This document shows, piece after piece, positions 8,816 to 17,364 of a DNA stretch of 64,000 bases. How positions within the stretch are numbered: the stretch's first letter is position 1; every line of letters starts with the position of its first letter. The notes beneath the pieces were generated by a model. That model saw nothing but the letters and a program-made list of their open reading frames with translations, did no database searches and was not told the DNA's origin. Origin of the DNA: Glaciimonas sp. (lineage in GTDB: Bacteria; Pseudomonadota; Gammaproteobacteria; Burkholderiales; Burkholderiaceae_D); NCBI GenBank assembly GCA_012927585.1, contig JABBOY010000008.1:60554-124553 (forward strand), given 5' to 3'. Both the position numbers and the translations under genes were made by a program.

Positions 8816-11013
8816 TATCTCGATTCTGCCGCCGGGGTAGCGGGCGTGATCTGGATCGACGCGCCGCCATTGCCATTGCCGTTTGCGTCCGGCCTAGCGC
8901 CCTTTTGCAGCGGCTTCAGGAACGAGCCGCCGATGGGTTGGCCGCTTTCCAGCAGCGGCAGAATCGGTGCGCCGGTATCCGGCAAGAAAATAGTCCTGGC
9001 TGGTTGAGCGGCAATTTCGGTGCCGCGGATGTAGTCGTAGCGATCGGCCACCACGCTGGCGCTCTGCTCGCTGCTGCGGATCACGGTTGGGCGCAAAAAC
9101 ACCATCAGATTGGTTTTTTTGCGACTGCGTTTCTGGTATTTGAACAGGTTGCCGATGACTGGGATGTCGCCCAGGCCGGGTACTTTTTCGGCACTGTCGC
9201 CAACGGTATCTTCGATCAGGCCGCCGAGTACGATAATTTGGCCGTCATCGGCCAGCACATTGGTTTCAATCGAGCGCTTGCTGGTGATGATGCCGGCCGT
9301 GTTGGCGGTGCTCTGGACGGCCGAAGTCTCCTGGTAAATCGCCATCTTCACGGTGCCGCCTTCGGAAATTTGCGGGCGCACCCGCAGCGACAAGCCGACG
9401 TCTTTGCGCTCGATGGTCTGGAACGGGTTGACGCCGGCGCCGCCGCCCGAGGCTTGCGTGGTGTACTGGCCGGTGATGAAAGGCACGTTCTGGCCGACGA
9501 TGATTTTAGCTTCTTCGTTGTCGAGCGTGATCAGGTTCGGGGTCGACAGGATGTTGGTATCGGCGTCGGATTCCAGTGCCCGCGCCAGTGCGCCCAAGCC
9601 GAGCTTGCCGTTGATTTGTCGAAATATCCCCAGCGTCAGACCGGCGCCCGGCGCTACCGCACCGTTTCCGGTTGCCAGATTGAGGATATTGTCGCCGGCG
9701 ACCGAACCAGCGAACGCGGAGCCGCCGCCGACCCGATAACTGCTGCCGCTATTGCCGGACAAACCGAGCCACTGGATGCCGAATTCGGCCGCCTTGTCGG
9801 CGGTGACTTCAACGATCAGCGATTCGATATAGACCTGGGCCCGGCGCACGTCGAGTTGGTCGATGACAGTGCGCAAATTACGATACACAGGTTCGCTGGC
9901 GGTAATGATCAGAGTGTTGGTGGCGGTGTCGGCCTGAATAAAACCAGCCGGGCCGCCGGACGACAATACGGCGGGTGCAGCAGAAGGCGGCATGGATCCT
10001 GTCATCCCGTTGGCTGTATTTTGGGTGGCCGCGGGTGCCGATGCCGGCGTGGTCGAGCTTGGCGCCGAGCCATCGGAGCCGACCACGGAGCGCAAGGTCA
10101 GCGCCAGCTTGGTGGCATCGGCGTTTTTCAGGTAAACCACATGCACGTTGCCGGGCTGCGCAGTCGGCTGATCTAGTTTGGCGATTAGCGATTTGGCCAA
10201 ATTCGCGCGTGCCAGCGACGGCGCGCGCACGATCACCGCATTGGTGCGACTATCCGCAATCAGATTGACGCGCCCTGCATCCGTGCCAGGTGCGGCAGCG
10301 CCGGATTCCAGCAGTTTATTGATCATGACCGCGATATCGGCGGCAATCGCGTAGCGCACCGGCACCACATCCATATCTCCGGTGGCGGGAGCGTCCAGCG
10401 CAGTAATGATTTTCCCCAGTCGGTTCAGGTTGTCGGCATAGTCGGTGATGACCAGGGAATTGTTGCCAGGATTGGCATTGATCGTGTTGTTGGGCGAAAT
10501 CAGGGGCCGCAACACTGCCACCAGATTGCCGGCCGATTCATAGTTCAGGCGGAAGATCCGGGTTCCGATCTGGTCGCCCTTGAGCCGGACCGCGTCGCTT
10601 CTGACCTCGGTCGGAGTCGCTTGCAGCTTGGCATCGGCTTCCGGCACCACCTTGGTGAAACCATCGCCGGCCACCATTGCATAACCTTGCAAGCGCAAGG
10701 CAGACCCCAGCAGGTTGAAGGCTTGCGCTTTGGTCAGCGCAGTTTCGGCCACCAGATTAATGGTGCCCTTGACGCGTGGATCGATGATGAAAGTAGTGTT
10801 GGTGTAGTGGCCGATCGCCTTGATTACTGATTCGATATCGGCACCGACGAAATTCAGCGTCGCTTCGTTATCGGCGGCGGCCGGCCACGCCGGCGGGATT
10901 GCCGCAACACTCAACAGCAAAACCGCGGTCGCGCGCAAGCGCTGCCATTGGGCATTTTTCTTAATGTGTTTTTGCATGTTGTTCCCCACCGCCGTATTGG
11001 ATTGTTTTTTCAT
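8815..11013 (-). CDS. gspD: Type II secretion secretin GspD
   Basis: Outer-membrane secretin channel, 732 residues. A signal peptide (ATAVLLLSVAAIPPAWPAAA) is followed by the N0 domain (LNFVGADIESVIKAIGHYT), the N1-N3 repeats (for example VVPVRYAIAADIAVMINKLL and VHVVYLKNADATKLALTL), a Ser/Pro/Ala-rich insert within N3, and the secretin core (AQVYIESLIVEVTADKAAEFGIQW through LIEDTVGDSAEKVPGLGDIPVIGNLF). The start may be 12 codons further in (MQKHIKKNAQ), which gives a more usual signal peptide. The start overlaps the gspN stop and the stop overlaps the gspE start. Confidence 0.95.
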   Translation of the reverse strand: MKKQSNTAVGNNMQKHIKKNAQWQRLRATAVLLLSVAAIPPAWPAAADNEATLNFVGADIESVIKAIGHYTNTTFIIDPRVKGTINLVAETALTKAQAFNLLGSALRLQGYAMVAGDGFTKVVPEADAKLQATPTEVRSDAVRLKGDQIGTRIFRLNYESAGNLVAVLRPLISPNNTINANPGNNSLVITDYADNLNRLGKIITALDAPATGDMDVVPVRYAIAADIAVMINKLLESGAAAPGTDAGRVNLIADSRTNAVIVRAPSLARANLAKSLIAKLDQPTAQPGNVHVVYLKNADATKLALTLRSVVGSDGSAPSSTTPASAPAATQNTANGMTGSMPPSAAPAVLSSGGPAGFIQADTATNTLIITASEPVYRNLRTVIDQLDVRRAQVYIESLIVEVTADKAAEFGIQWLGLSGNSGSSYRVGGGSAFAGSVAGDNILNLATGNGAVAPGAGLTLGIFRQINGKLGLGALARALESDADTNILSTPNLITLDNEEAKIIVGQNVPFITGQYTTQASGGGAGVNPFQTIERKDVGLSLRVRPQISEGGTVKMAIYQETSAVQSTANTAGIITSKRSIETNVLADDGQIIVLGGLIEDTVGDSAEKVPGLGDIPVIGNLFKYQKRSRKKTNLMVFLRPTVIRSSEQSASVVADRYDYIRGTEIAAQPARTIFLPDTGAPILPLLESGQPIGGSFLKPLQKGARPDANGNGNGGASIQITPATPAAESR

Positions 11014-11786
11014 TATCTAAATTCTAAAGCGATCACTTCACGGCCAGCGACCGTGCGGCGCTGGCCCAGTAAATTCAGCAAGTTCGCTAATTTTTCCTGT
11101 TGTCCGGCTGCCGCCTCGGCGGTGCCGGAAAAATGCAGTCGGCCATTTTCCAACGCACCACCGCCATTCAGCAACAGCGGACCCTTGACAGTCTTAAGCA
11201 CCAGTTGCGCGCTCTGTCCGCGCCATTCCATTGTTACCACATAGGCCCCTAGTGGCTTGATCGGTGACAGGCTCGACGCACTATCTTCGATATCCAGCCG
11301 CAGGGTGCCGTGCAGATCGACTTTTTGGCCGCGGCGCGCTAATTGTAACGGCCCCCAAGACAGGCGCATCCGGCCGCTGGGCGCGATCGTATTGAGTGGC
11401 GCGCCCAACCCAGCCAGTCGTTCCGCCGGTAGTATGACTTCTGCTGCGCTGACTTGCCACTGCGACCAACTGCCGCGAATACTGACCGGTTGCGTCAGTG
11501 CAGCGGAGTTTTCCAGCTGCAGCCTGACTTGTCCCAGCAACAGCAGCGGCGATAAACGCCAGGAAAATCGGCCCGGCAGCAAGGGTGTAACCGGATCTCT
11601 GGCACCAGGCGCACCGCCGATAAATGCCGAGCCGTTCCAGAGCGTGCCCTGTGCATCGCCCAGCGTCAAGCGTCCTGCGGTCTGTGCCTCCAACAGCATG
11701 GACATCCAGTTGGCCGGTAGGTATGCCAACACGGTAAGCGCGACGCTGATGCAACCGGCCAGCAACCAGAGCAAGAGGCGTGCCAC
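11013..11786 (-). CDS. gspN: Type II secretion protein GspN
   Basis: Accessory T2SS protein anchored in the inner membrane, 257 residues. It has one N-terminal membrane helix (ARLLLWLLAGCISVALTVLAYLPA) followed by a periplasmic beta-rich domain typical of GspN (TAGRLTLGDAQGTLWNGSAFI, FSWRLSPLLLLG). The start codon is GTG, directly after the gspM stop (TGAGTG). GspN is found only in some T2SS operons and its exact role is not settled. Position between gspM and gspD supports the call. Confidence 0.88.
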   Translation of the reverse strand: MARLLLWLLAGCISVALTVLAYLPANWMSMLLEAQTAGRLTLGDAQGTLWNGSAFIGGAPGARDPVTPLLPGRFSWRLSPLLLLGQVRLQLENSAALTQPVSIRGSWSQWQVSAAEVILPAERLAGLGAPLNTIAPSGRMRLSWGPLQLARRGQKVDLHGTLRLDIEDSASSLSPIKPLGAYVVTMEWRGQSAQLVLKTVKGPLLLNGGGALENGRLHFSGTAEAAAGQQEKLANLLNLLGQRRTVAGREVIALEFR

Positions 11787-12332
11787 TCAATCAGCCTTTT
11801 GCGCACGCAAAGTCAGGCTGGCATTGACGCTGCCGGCCGTGCCTGTGGCCGTCACGCTGGCCTCGACGACGGCTAGTCGCATGGTTTTCTGTAGCGACTG
11901 CAAGGCGTCCAGCAGGGCGTTGAAAGGGATGTCTGCAAATTGCAATTGGGCGAAATCGCCACTCCACGCCACGCTTTTTGCTCGCAGGCCACTGGTCTGT
12001 AGCGCGGCTTCGATGCTTTCTTTGCTCACGCCGGTTGCAGTGGGTGCCGCTACTTTGGGCAAGGCGGCAGCCTGTTTGGTCATTGCCTGCAATTGCGCGG
12101 ATTGTTGCCGCAAGACCGGCAGATTTTTGCGCAACTGGGCACGGCCCTGCAATGCCGGGTCTATCAACAGCACATACAACAGGCCCAGCAACACCACTGC
12201 TACAGCAAGTGCTATCAGGATGCGCTCGCGCCGATTGCGCTCAGACCAGAAGTGTGCCGCGGTGGCACGCCGATCGGCAAAGCGGGCGGACTGGAGCGCC
12301 CATTTGCCGGAAAACTTGCGGTTGAGCCTCAT
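11787..12332 (-). CDS. gspM: Type II secretion protein GspM
   Basis: Bitopic inner-membrane protein that pairs with GspL in the assembly platform, 181 residues. A basic cytoplasmic N-terminus with the typical WSERNRRERILIA stretch leads into a membrane helix (LIALAVAVVLLGLLYVLLIDPAL), then a coiled-coil-like segment (RAQLRKNLPVLRQQSAQLQAM) and a small ferredoxin-like periplasmic domain (IEAALQTSGLRAKSVAWSGDFAQLQFADIPFNALLDALQSLQ). It overlaps gspL by ATGA. Confidence 0.9.
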   Translation of the reverse strand: MRLNRKFSGKWALQSARFADRRATAAHFWSERNRRERILIALAVAVVLLGLLYVLLIDPALQGRAQLRKNLPVLRQQSAQLQAMTKQAAALPKVAAPTATGVSKESIEAALQTSGLRAKSVAWSGDFAQLQFADIPFNALLDALQSLQKTMRLAVVEASVTATGTAGSVNASLTLRAQKAD

Positions 12333-13591
12333 GGCGCGCTCCTGATCTGCCAGACGCCGGCGCTTTGTTCGGTCAGCGCCAATTTGTGTGGCGCCAAAAG
12401 CGGCCGGATGGCATCGAGTTTGACCGCATCAGCAGGCTTTAGGCGCACCAGCAGACTGCGCTCGCGGTATTCTATCGCGGCAATTACAGGCTGCGCTTTA
12501 TTCGTTTGCGCTTGCGGCAGGCTGGCCCAGACGTTCCCAAAGGCGCCCGCCAAGGTCAGAAAATCGTCCGGCCCGGCCTGGCCAGAGCCTTGTTTGGAAG
12601 CGCTGAGTTTTTGCCGCATCTGGGCTACCGGATCGATGATCACGCTTTCTTTCGGAAAGGCGGCACGGAAAGTCTGATTCATACCATCATGCAGGAAATC
12701 CGCTTCATGCTGCAACTGCAGCCGGCTGGCGTTAAGCCCAACAATATTCACTACAGCCGCCAGCAGTGCCAGCGCCGCCGGCCAGCGCCACGGCCGCCAA
12801 TTCACTTGCGGACCGGCCGACGCACCCAGCCCTGTCATCAAATTCAGTGTCACGCTCTTGGCAGCAGCGGCGCACTGAACCCAGTCTTCGGCCGCAATCT
12901 GCAATTGTGCATCGCCGGCATCGGCAACGGCTTGCTGATAAGCCGCCACGCCGGCCGGCGCCACCTGTAGGATCAAGTCCACTTGCGGCGCCATCAGCCG
13001 CAATGCATCGATGACTTCGCGGGCTGCGGATTCGGCGCCATTTTGGGCTGTGGCGCCGATGCAAAAGCCGATGCCATCCTGCTCCGACCAGCGCAAGGCA
13101 ACGTCTCTGTCAGAGCCAAACTCAGTGACTGCGGCAGCCACCGCGGGCGGCTGGTGCGGCAGACAGAGCTGTGCCGGGACCGCTTCCAACCGGCGCGCCC
13201 CCAGCGCGGTCAGGCCGGCGGATAACTGTTCCAGCCAGGCGCGGTTGATCACTGCCACCGTGCGCATGCCATCCTGTGCTGCGCCAGCGGCAAACGCGCA
13301 CTCGGACGGGTCCGACATCAATTGATCCTCAACCAGGTTGGGCAGCGCCACTTTGAGTCGGGCGCTTGACAGCGGCGGCACCTTCACGCGCAACAAGCTG
13401 ACATCGCTGGCGGCCAGCAGCAATACTATCTTTGCCGCCTGCCGGATTGCATCGCCCAGGCCGGGCAGCGTTGACAATCCCTCGCGCTCGACCGCGCCGC
13501 TATTCGACACCAGTGCAAACCGACATGGCAGCGGCACCAGCGCGCCGTCAAAGGCTGCTTTGGGAGGGTGGCGAATATACAATATGCTCAC
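12329..13591 (-). CDS. gspL: Type II secretion protein GspL
   Basis: Inner-membrane protein that recruits the GspE ATPase, 420 residues. The cytoplasmic actin-like domain covers about residues 1-240 (for example VKVPPLSSARLKVALPNLVEDQL and ALRWSEQDG). A membrane helix follows at about 260-285 (WPAALALLAAVVNIVGLNAS), then a periplasmic ferredoxin-like domain that ends in LALTEQSAGVWQIRSAP. It starts 20 bases after the gspK stop and overlaps gspM. Confidence 0.9.
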   Translation of the reverse strand: MSILYIRHPPKAAFDGALVPLPCRFALVSNSGAVEREGLSTLPGLGDAIRQAAKIVLLLAASDVSLLRVKVPPLSSARLKVALPNLVEDQLMSDPSECAFAAGAAQDGMRTVAVINRAWLEQLSAGLTALGARRLEAVPAQLCLPHQPPAVAAAVTEFGSDRDVALRWSEQDGIGFCIGATAQNGAESAAREVIDALRLMAPQVDLILQVAPAGVAAYQQAVADAGDAQLQIAAEDWVQCAAAAKSVTLNLMTGLGASAGPQVNWRPWRWPAALALLAAVVNIVGLNASRLQLQHEADFLHDGMNQTFRAAFPKESVIIDPVAQMRQKLSASKQGSGQAGPDDFLTLAGAFGNVWASLPQAQTNKAQPVIAAIEYRERSLLVRLKPADAVKLDAIRPLLAPHKLALTEQSAGVWQIRSAP

Positions 13592-13611
13592 GATGTCAGA
13601 TTTCCCAAAAA

Positions 13612-14574
13612 TTAATTGTCCAGCACCCAGATCAGCCTGGTGGTGAGATCGCTACGCTCAATCAGAGCCTGCATCTCCATGGTGGCACGGTTCAGGCGCA
13701 CTTTGCCATAGACGATGAAAAAATTCGTCGCCACCGCAAAGTCGTTGGCGCTTAGATCGCCTGCCTTGCCCGGTGGCAAGAGTGCAACGAAGTCGGCGCT
13801 GTTGCGAAAAGACGTCTTTTTGCGTGCTGCCACCAGCGCTTCGGCATCGGACTGCGAGAGTGTATCAATTCTGGCCGCTAATACCTGGGCCGAAGCGGTA
13901 TTTACATTGATCGGCGTGGCGCGCGGCAGTAAGGTCACGAAATCGCGTAGCGGGGTCAGTATCGGCGCAGTAAATCCGGGCACCGCCAGCAAATCGTCGA
14001 CTAGCAGTAACTTCAGCGGCTGCGCGACGGACTGTGCGGCAGCGCCCGTCAGCGCAGCGCCGCTCGCGGCTGGCGCGATGGGCTGGGCGCGCGCGATGGT
14101 GTCGGCTGCCGCTTGCGCCAAACCGGTATTTAGTTGCAGGCTACCCAGCAAGCGTGCAAAGACGGCGACTTCGCGTGGGTTAACTTTGCCGCCTTGCGCC
14201 AGATTGGCGAGATTGAAGCGTCCTTGCGCATCCACAATCCGACCCGACAGGGTGGCGTCGGTCTGATCGCTATTGGCGCGGTCGTTTTCCACATACTGGT
14301 CGAGTCGGGTTTCTGCCAGCGACACCGACCACGGCTCATCGAGCGTATCGGTGCGGGAGAATTTGGCATCTTCGCGCAGCACCAGGCGCGCCCAGTCAAG
14401 CGCACCGCGCAAAATCCACTTGGTTTGCAGGTGCAGGCGCTGATTTTCAATCGAACGCACCTGCACCTGTTGCTGCCAGAACAGACTGGCCACTATCGTC
14501 ACCGCCAGCGCGGTCAGCAGCAGTGCAGTGATGATTGCTACGCCGCGCTGGGCGGCCAAGGGTACACGCCTCAT
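13612..14574 (-). CDS. gspK: Type II secretion minor pseudopilin GspK
   Basis: Largest minor pseudopilin, thought to cap the pseudopilus tip with GspI and GspJ; 320 residues. It has a prepilin-type N-terminus (MRRVPLAAQRG, cleavage before VAIITALLLTALAVTIVASLFW); as in other GspK proteins the glutamate at position +5 is absent. The large alpha-helical insert contains a helix-hairpin-helix-like segment (INVNTASAQVLAARIDTLSQSDAEALVAARKKTSFRNSADFVALL, quoted by region only). It overlaps gspJ by ATGA. Confidence 0.92.
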   Translation of the reverse strand: MRRVPLAAQRGVAIITALLLTALAVTIVASLFWQQQVQVRSIENQRLHLQTKWILRGALDWARLVLREDAKFSRTDTLDEPWSVSLAETRLDQYVENDRANSDQTDATLSGRIVDAQGRFNLANLAQGGKVNPREVAVFARLLGSLQLNTGLAQAAADTIARAQPIAPAASGAALTGAAAQSVAQPLKLLLVDDLLAVPGFTAPILTPLRDFVTLLPRATPINVNTASAQVLAARIDTLSQSDAEALVAARKKTSFRNSADFVALLPPGKAGDLSANDFAVATNFFIVYGKVRLNRATMEMQALIERSDLTTRLIWVLDN

Positions 14575-15284
14575 GACGCCCCCAATAAAAATATCTTGGT
14601 CATGCGCAACGCCGGGTCGCCCTGCAGTACTGTCAGCACGACCTCCAACCCGCTTGCCGCAGTGGTGGCGCTGCCTTGGTCGACCCGCCAGCCGGCGCCA
14701 TCATTCCACCACAAACGCAGGGTTATGCCGGATACCGCGCTCTGCAACACTACAGCAGGAGTGTCAGCGTCGGTGCCGCCGATGCTACTTTTCCAGAGTG
14801 CATCAAGCGCGCTCAGATCGCGGGTAGCGATCGATTCGCGCCGGATCAACTCGCCATTCAGGATACGGTAAGCCACCACTTGCAGGCGTGACGGCTGATC
14901 GTCCGCATATACGGCGCGAATCAGCGTCAAGCGCCCGTCTTGCGCAGCCAGCGTGGGGCGGCCGATATCGCTTGCTCGGGTGAAATGTTCAGCATCGCTT
15001 TGGAGTTGCGCGAACGCCAGTTGCAGACCGCGGGTTTGCTCCAGTTCAGCCGTCAGCGCCACGCGCGCGCGCACGATGCCATCCAGTCCGCGCCAACCGA
15101 GTACAGCAACAATCGCCAGGATGCTGATGGCGACCAGCAACTCAATCAGGGTAAAGCCGCAACGGTTGTGCTTATATAGACTCGGCCCGGAAAAGGTTTG
15201 ATATTCCGGGTTTCTGTTCTCACTTTTTCCTTTTGAGAGAGGAAATTCGGCTCCAACACTTTTTATTTTGGATTTACAGTTCAT
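14571..15284 (-). CDS. gspJ: Type II secretion minor pseudopilin GspJ with a long leader
   Basis: Minor pseudopilin, 237 residues from the chosen ATG. The prepilin signature is RCG followed by FTLIELLVAISILAIVAVLG. The nearest in-frame start upstream of it is the ATG at 15284, which overlaps the end of gspI by 11 bases and gives a 43-residue leader (MNCKSKIKSV and so on) in front of the cleavage glycine; leaders of 6-15 residues are usual. No ATG, GTG or TTG lies in frame closer to the signature. The extra segment carries an inverted repeat, CCCGGAA and TTCCGGG, 11 bases apart at 15183-15207. The mature part is normal. Confidence 0.88.
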   Translation of the reverse strand: MNCKSKIKSVGAEFPLSKGKSENRNPEYQTFSGPSLYKHNRCGFTLIELLVAISILAIVAVLGWRGLDGIVRARVALTAELEQTRGLQLAFAQLQSDAEHFTRASDIGRPTLAAQDGRLTLIRAVYADDQPSRLQVVAYRILNGELIRRESIATRDLSALDALWKSSIGGTDADTPAVVLQSAVSGITLRLWWNDGAGWRVDQGSATTAASGLEVVLTVLQGDPALRMTKIFLLGAS

Positions 15285-15675
15285 TGGGCACCACCTGCAC
15301 CAGCTTGATGATGCGCCGCTCCAGATTGCCGGACTCGAACACACTGACCTCGACCCGGCGGAAATTCGGATTCGGGGTAGCGATGACCTCCTCCTCGCAG
15401 ACCAGTTGCAAGCGGCCCTGGGGGCAATCGAAACTACGCTTGCCGAAAGCAGGCCATTCGCGCGCCAGACGAATCTGGCTTAGACGGTTTTCCGCCGACC
15501 AGTTGGCCATCATCGCGGCGCGCAAACCTGCGCTGTTTTGGGTCAGACTGCCGACCGCGCGCAAGCTCGCACCCAGCGAGGTGCCGACGATGACCAGCGC
15601 CACCAACACTTCGAGCAGGGTAAAGCCGGCGGCGCTGGCCATCATCGGCAAAGTGGGTGGAAAAATACGCGGCAT
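15274..15675 (-). CDS. gspI: Type II secretion minor pseudopilin GspI
   Basis: Minor pseudopilin of 133 residues. The leader MPRIFPPTLPMMASAAG precedes FTLLEVLVALVIVGTSLG, the hydrophobic N-terminal helix with the conserved glutamate at +5. The downstream ENRLSQIRLAREWPAFG is typical of GspI. ATG 15675 was chosen because it lies one base after the gspH stop; the frame is open further, but that would overlap gspH by 60 bases. Confidence 0.92.
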   Translation of the reverse strand: MPRIFPPTLPMMASAAGFTLLEVLVALVIVGTSLGASLRAVGSLTQNSAGLRAAMMANWSAENRLSQIRLAREWPAFGKRSFDCPQGRLQLVCEEEVIATPNPNFRRVEVSVFESGNLERRIIKLVQVVPNEL

Positions 15676-15676
15676 T

Positions 15677-16195
15677 TCAGTCTGCCACGAAATGGCCGAT
15701 GCCATCGGCACGAATGGCGACGCTGACCGTTTCAAGAGACAGTGTCAGCACGAAAGGCTTGTCGACCGGCTCGCGTCCGAATACGATGCGCAGCGGCCCA
15801 TCGCCAGTTGCCAACGGCGGGCTGATCGACAGCGTTAACGGCGCACTTTTAAACCGGCGTTCGCGCAACAGATCATCTTGAGTGATGACTTGCCAGACGT
15901 GATCTTCGTGCACCAGAAAACGGTAACGATCCGGCTCCAGTTCGAAGGCAACCGGCCGGTTGCGCACGATCGCTTCGTCGCGTGCCAGTTGCAGCAGGAG
16001 CGCGATGCGCTGGGCCTCATTTTGCAAGGTCTGGCGCGCATCCGGCAGCGCGTTGAACGCCACCGCACCAAGCGTGATGCCGATAATCACGATGACGATC
16101 ATCAGTTCCAGCAAAGTGAAACCGCGCGCAGACGAAGCACGTCGGGCACGCGGTATGACAAGGTGCCAGGCAAGGTTGATAGTTACAGATCCCAC
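15677..16195 (-). CDS. gspH: Type II secretion minor pseudopilin GspH
   Basis: Minor pseudopilin, 172 residues. The prepilin motif is SSARG followed by FTLLELMIVIVIIGITLGAVAF. The rest fits GspH (LPDARQTLQNEAQRIALLLQLARDEAIVRNRPVAFEL, with the beta-rich C-terminal half). The start overlaps the end of gspG by 13 bases, in keeping with the tight packing of the operon. ATG 16195 gives a 25-residue leader; no better start is visible. Confidence 0.92.
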   Translation of the reverse strand: MGSVTINLAWHLVIPRARRASSARGFTLLELMIVIVIIGITLGAVAFNALPDARQTLQNEAQRIALLLQLARDEAIVRNRPVAFELEPDRYRFLVHEDHVWQVITQDDLLRERRFKSAPLTLSISPPLATGDGPLRIVFGREPVDKPFVLTLSLETVSVAIRADGIGHFVAD

Positions 16196-16647
16196 GAACC
16201 GATATCGGCATCGTTGCCGGCGCCGCCAGGCTGGCCGTCGGCGCCGAACGAAAACACGTCGATCTCGCCTCTAATGCCGGGCGACAGCAACTGATATGCG
16301 CCGCCCCACGGATCTTTCGGCACCTTATCCAGATAACCGCCGGTTTTCCAACCGTTGGCGGCCGGGCCGGAGGTCGGCCGCGTAGTCAGCGCCGACAAGC
16401 CCTGCTCGGTGGTCGGATAACGCTGGTTATCGAGCTTGTACAGCTTGAGTGCCTGCATGATGGTTGCAATATCCTGCTTGGCTGCAACAATGCGCGCTTC
16501 GTCGGTGCGGCCCATCAGTTTCGGCACCACCAGCGCAGCCAGTACGCCCATGATCACGACTACGACCATGATCTCGATCAGAGTAAAGCCGCGCTGTACT
16601 GCGCTACCCTGGCGGCGTGGTGCGTGAAATAGGGAAACATTCGGCAT
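16183..16647 (-). CDS. gspG: Type II secretion major pseudopilin GspG
   Basis: Major pseudopilin that forms the shaft of the T2SS pseudopilus; 154 residues. Leader MPNVSLFHAPRRQGSAVQRG, cleavage before FTLIEIMVVVVIMGVLAALVVPKLMGR. The C-terminal part has the GspG hallmarks: LYKLDNQRYPTTEQGLSAL, GGYLDKVPKDPWG and the calcium-loop region DVFSFGADGQPGG...DIGSWDL. It is the first gene of the minus-strand gsp operon, so the promoter should lie in 16648-16720, where TATACT (minus strand, near 16680) is a possible minus-10. Confidence 0.96.
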   Translation of the reverse strand: MPNVSLFHAPRRQGSAVQRGFTLIEIMVVVVIMGVLAALVVPKLMGRTDEARIVAAKQDIATIMQALKLYKLDNQRYPTTEQGLSALTTRPTSGPAANGWKTGGYLDKVPKDPWGGAYQLLSPGIRGEIDVFSFGADGQPGGAGNDADIGSWDL

Positions 16648-16863
16648 AAGAATTTCTTGTTAAAAATAAAAAAGAACCAAGAGTATAAGGCCGGAGCGGC
16701 CGACGCGTCCGGTGCAAACCGCGCATCGCTTGCGTTATCCCAAGCAAATGGAATGGGACTTGGGGCGCCATGCCAAGTTCCGCAGGCACTCCCCAACCTT
16801 AACTCGAGAGCGGCACTCTGATTCGTGCTACGGTCGATACTGGAAAAACTCAAGGAGATCCCT

Positions 16864-17202
16864 ATGGCACTAACGCACGCCACATCCGGCACTGTAATCG
16901 ACCTACGTCCACTAGGCGAAGAATGCGCAATTTTTTCATCGATTGCCCTGATCAAAACCCCGCAATTGGAAGTTATGCGCTTGACCATGCCGCGCGGCAA
17001 GATCATGCCGGCCCACAAGGTTCCCGGCGAAGTCACCGTGCAATGCCTGGAAGGCAGCGTTGCTTTCACCGCACACGACCGGGTTCAGAATCTGCACGCC
17101 GGCGACATGATCTTCCTGGCCGGCGCTGAAATGCATGCGTTGGAAGCACTCGAAAATTCCTCAGTGCTGATCATGATCTTGCTCAACAAGCCAGTTAAAT
17201 AA
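16864..17202 (+). CDS. Single-domain cupin protein
   Basis: A 112-residue cytoplasmic beta-barrel protein of the cupin superfamily. The first cupin motif is weak (MPAHKVPGEVTVQCLEGSVAFTA; one histidine plus a glutamate) and the second is LHAGDMIFLAGAEMHALEALENSS, which keeps a histidine. Such proteins may bind a metal or small ligand; no substrate can be inferred. ATG 16864 follows a strong ribosome binding site (AAGGAGATCCCT). It is monocistronic and divergent from gspG. Confidence 0.85.
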   Translation: MALTHATSGTVIDLRPLGEECAIFSSIALIKTPQLEVMRLTMPRGKIMPAHKVPGEVTVQCLEGSVAFTAHDRVQNLHAGDMIFLAGAEMHALEALENSSVLIMILLNKPVK

Positions 17203-17207
17203 AGTTG

Positions 17208-17290
17208 CAAATAAAATATACTGGCTGTTGTATTTTTAAAAACTGCAATAAATACATGCGGTAATAAGTAATTTTTTAATCATACTCCGT
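17208..17290 (+). repeat. AT-rich dispersed repeat, copy A
   Basis: Starts in aaataaaatatactggctg and contains TGTTGTATTTTTAAA, then TGCAATAAATACATGCG, and ends near CATACTC. Two further copies in the same orientation are at 20590-20669 (more diverged) and 45248-45330 (close match). TGTATTT and AAATACA can pair across a 14-base loop. It lies between the convergent cupin and chemotaxis-receptor genes. Confidence 0.7.
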
Positions 17291-17364
17291 CATTTATTAG
17301 TGACCTTAAATAAAGCGTCTTAGTAATTATTGAATAATTTTTAAGTGTCGGCGTGGCAATTTTT

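Noticed and set aside
8677..10176. 499-codon plus-strand frame
   Set aside because: It is antisense to gspE and gspD, whose domains are complete; the translation is alanine/arginine/glycine-rich with no family features. Long antisense frames are expected in GC-rich coding DNA.
11257..12345. 362-codon plus-strand frame
   Set aside because: Antisense to gspN and gspM; low-complexity translation, no ribosome binding site.
16578..17069. 163-codon minus-strand frame upstream of gspG
   Set aside because: Runs antisense through the cupin gene and ends inside gspG in another frame; no signal peptide or domain.
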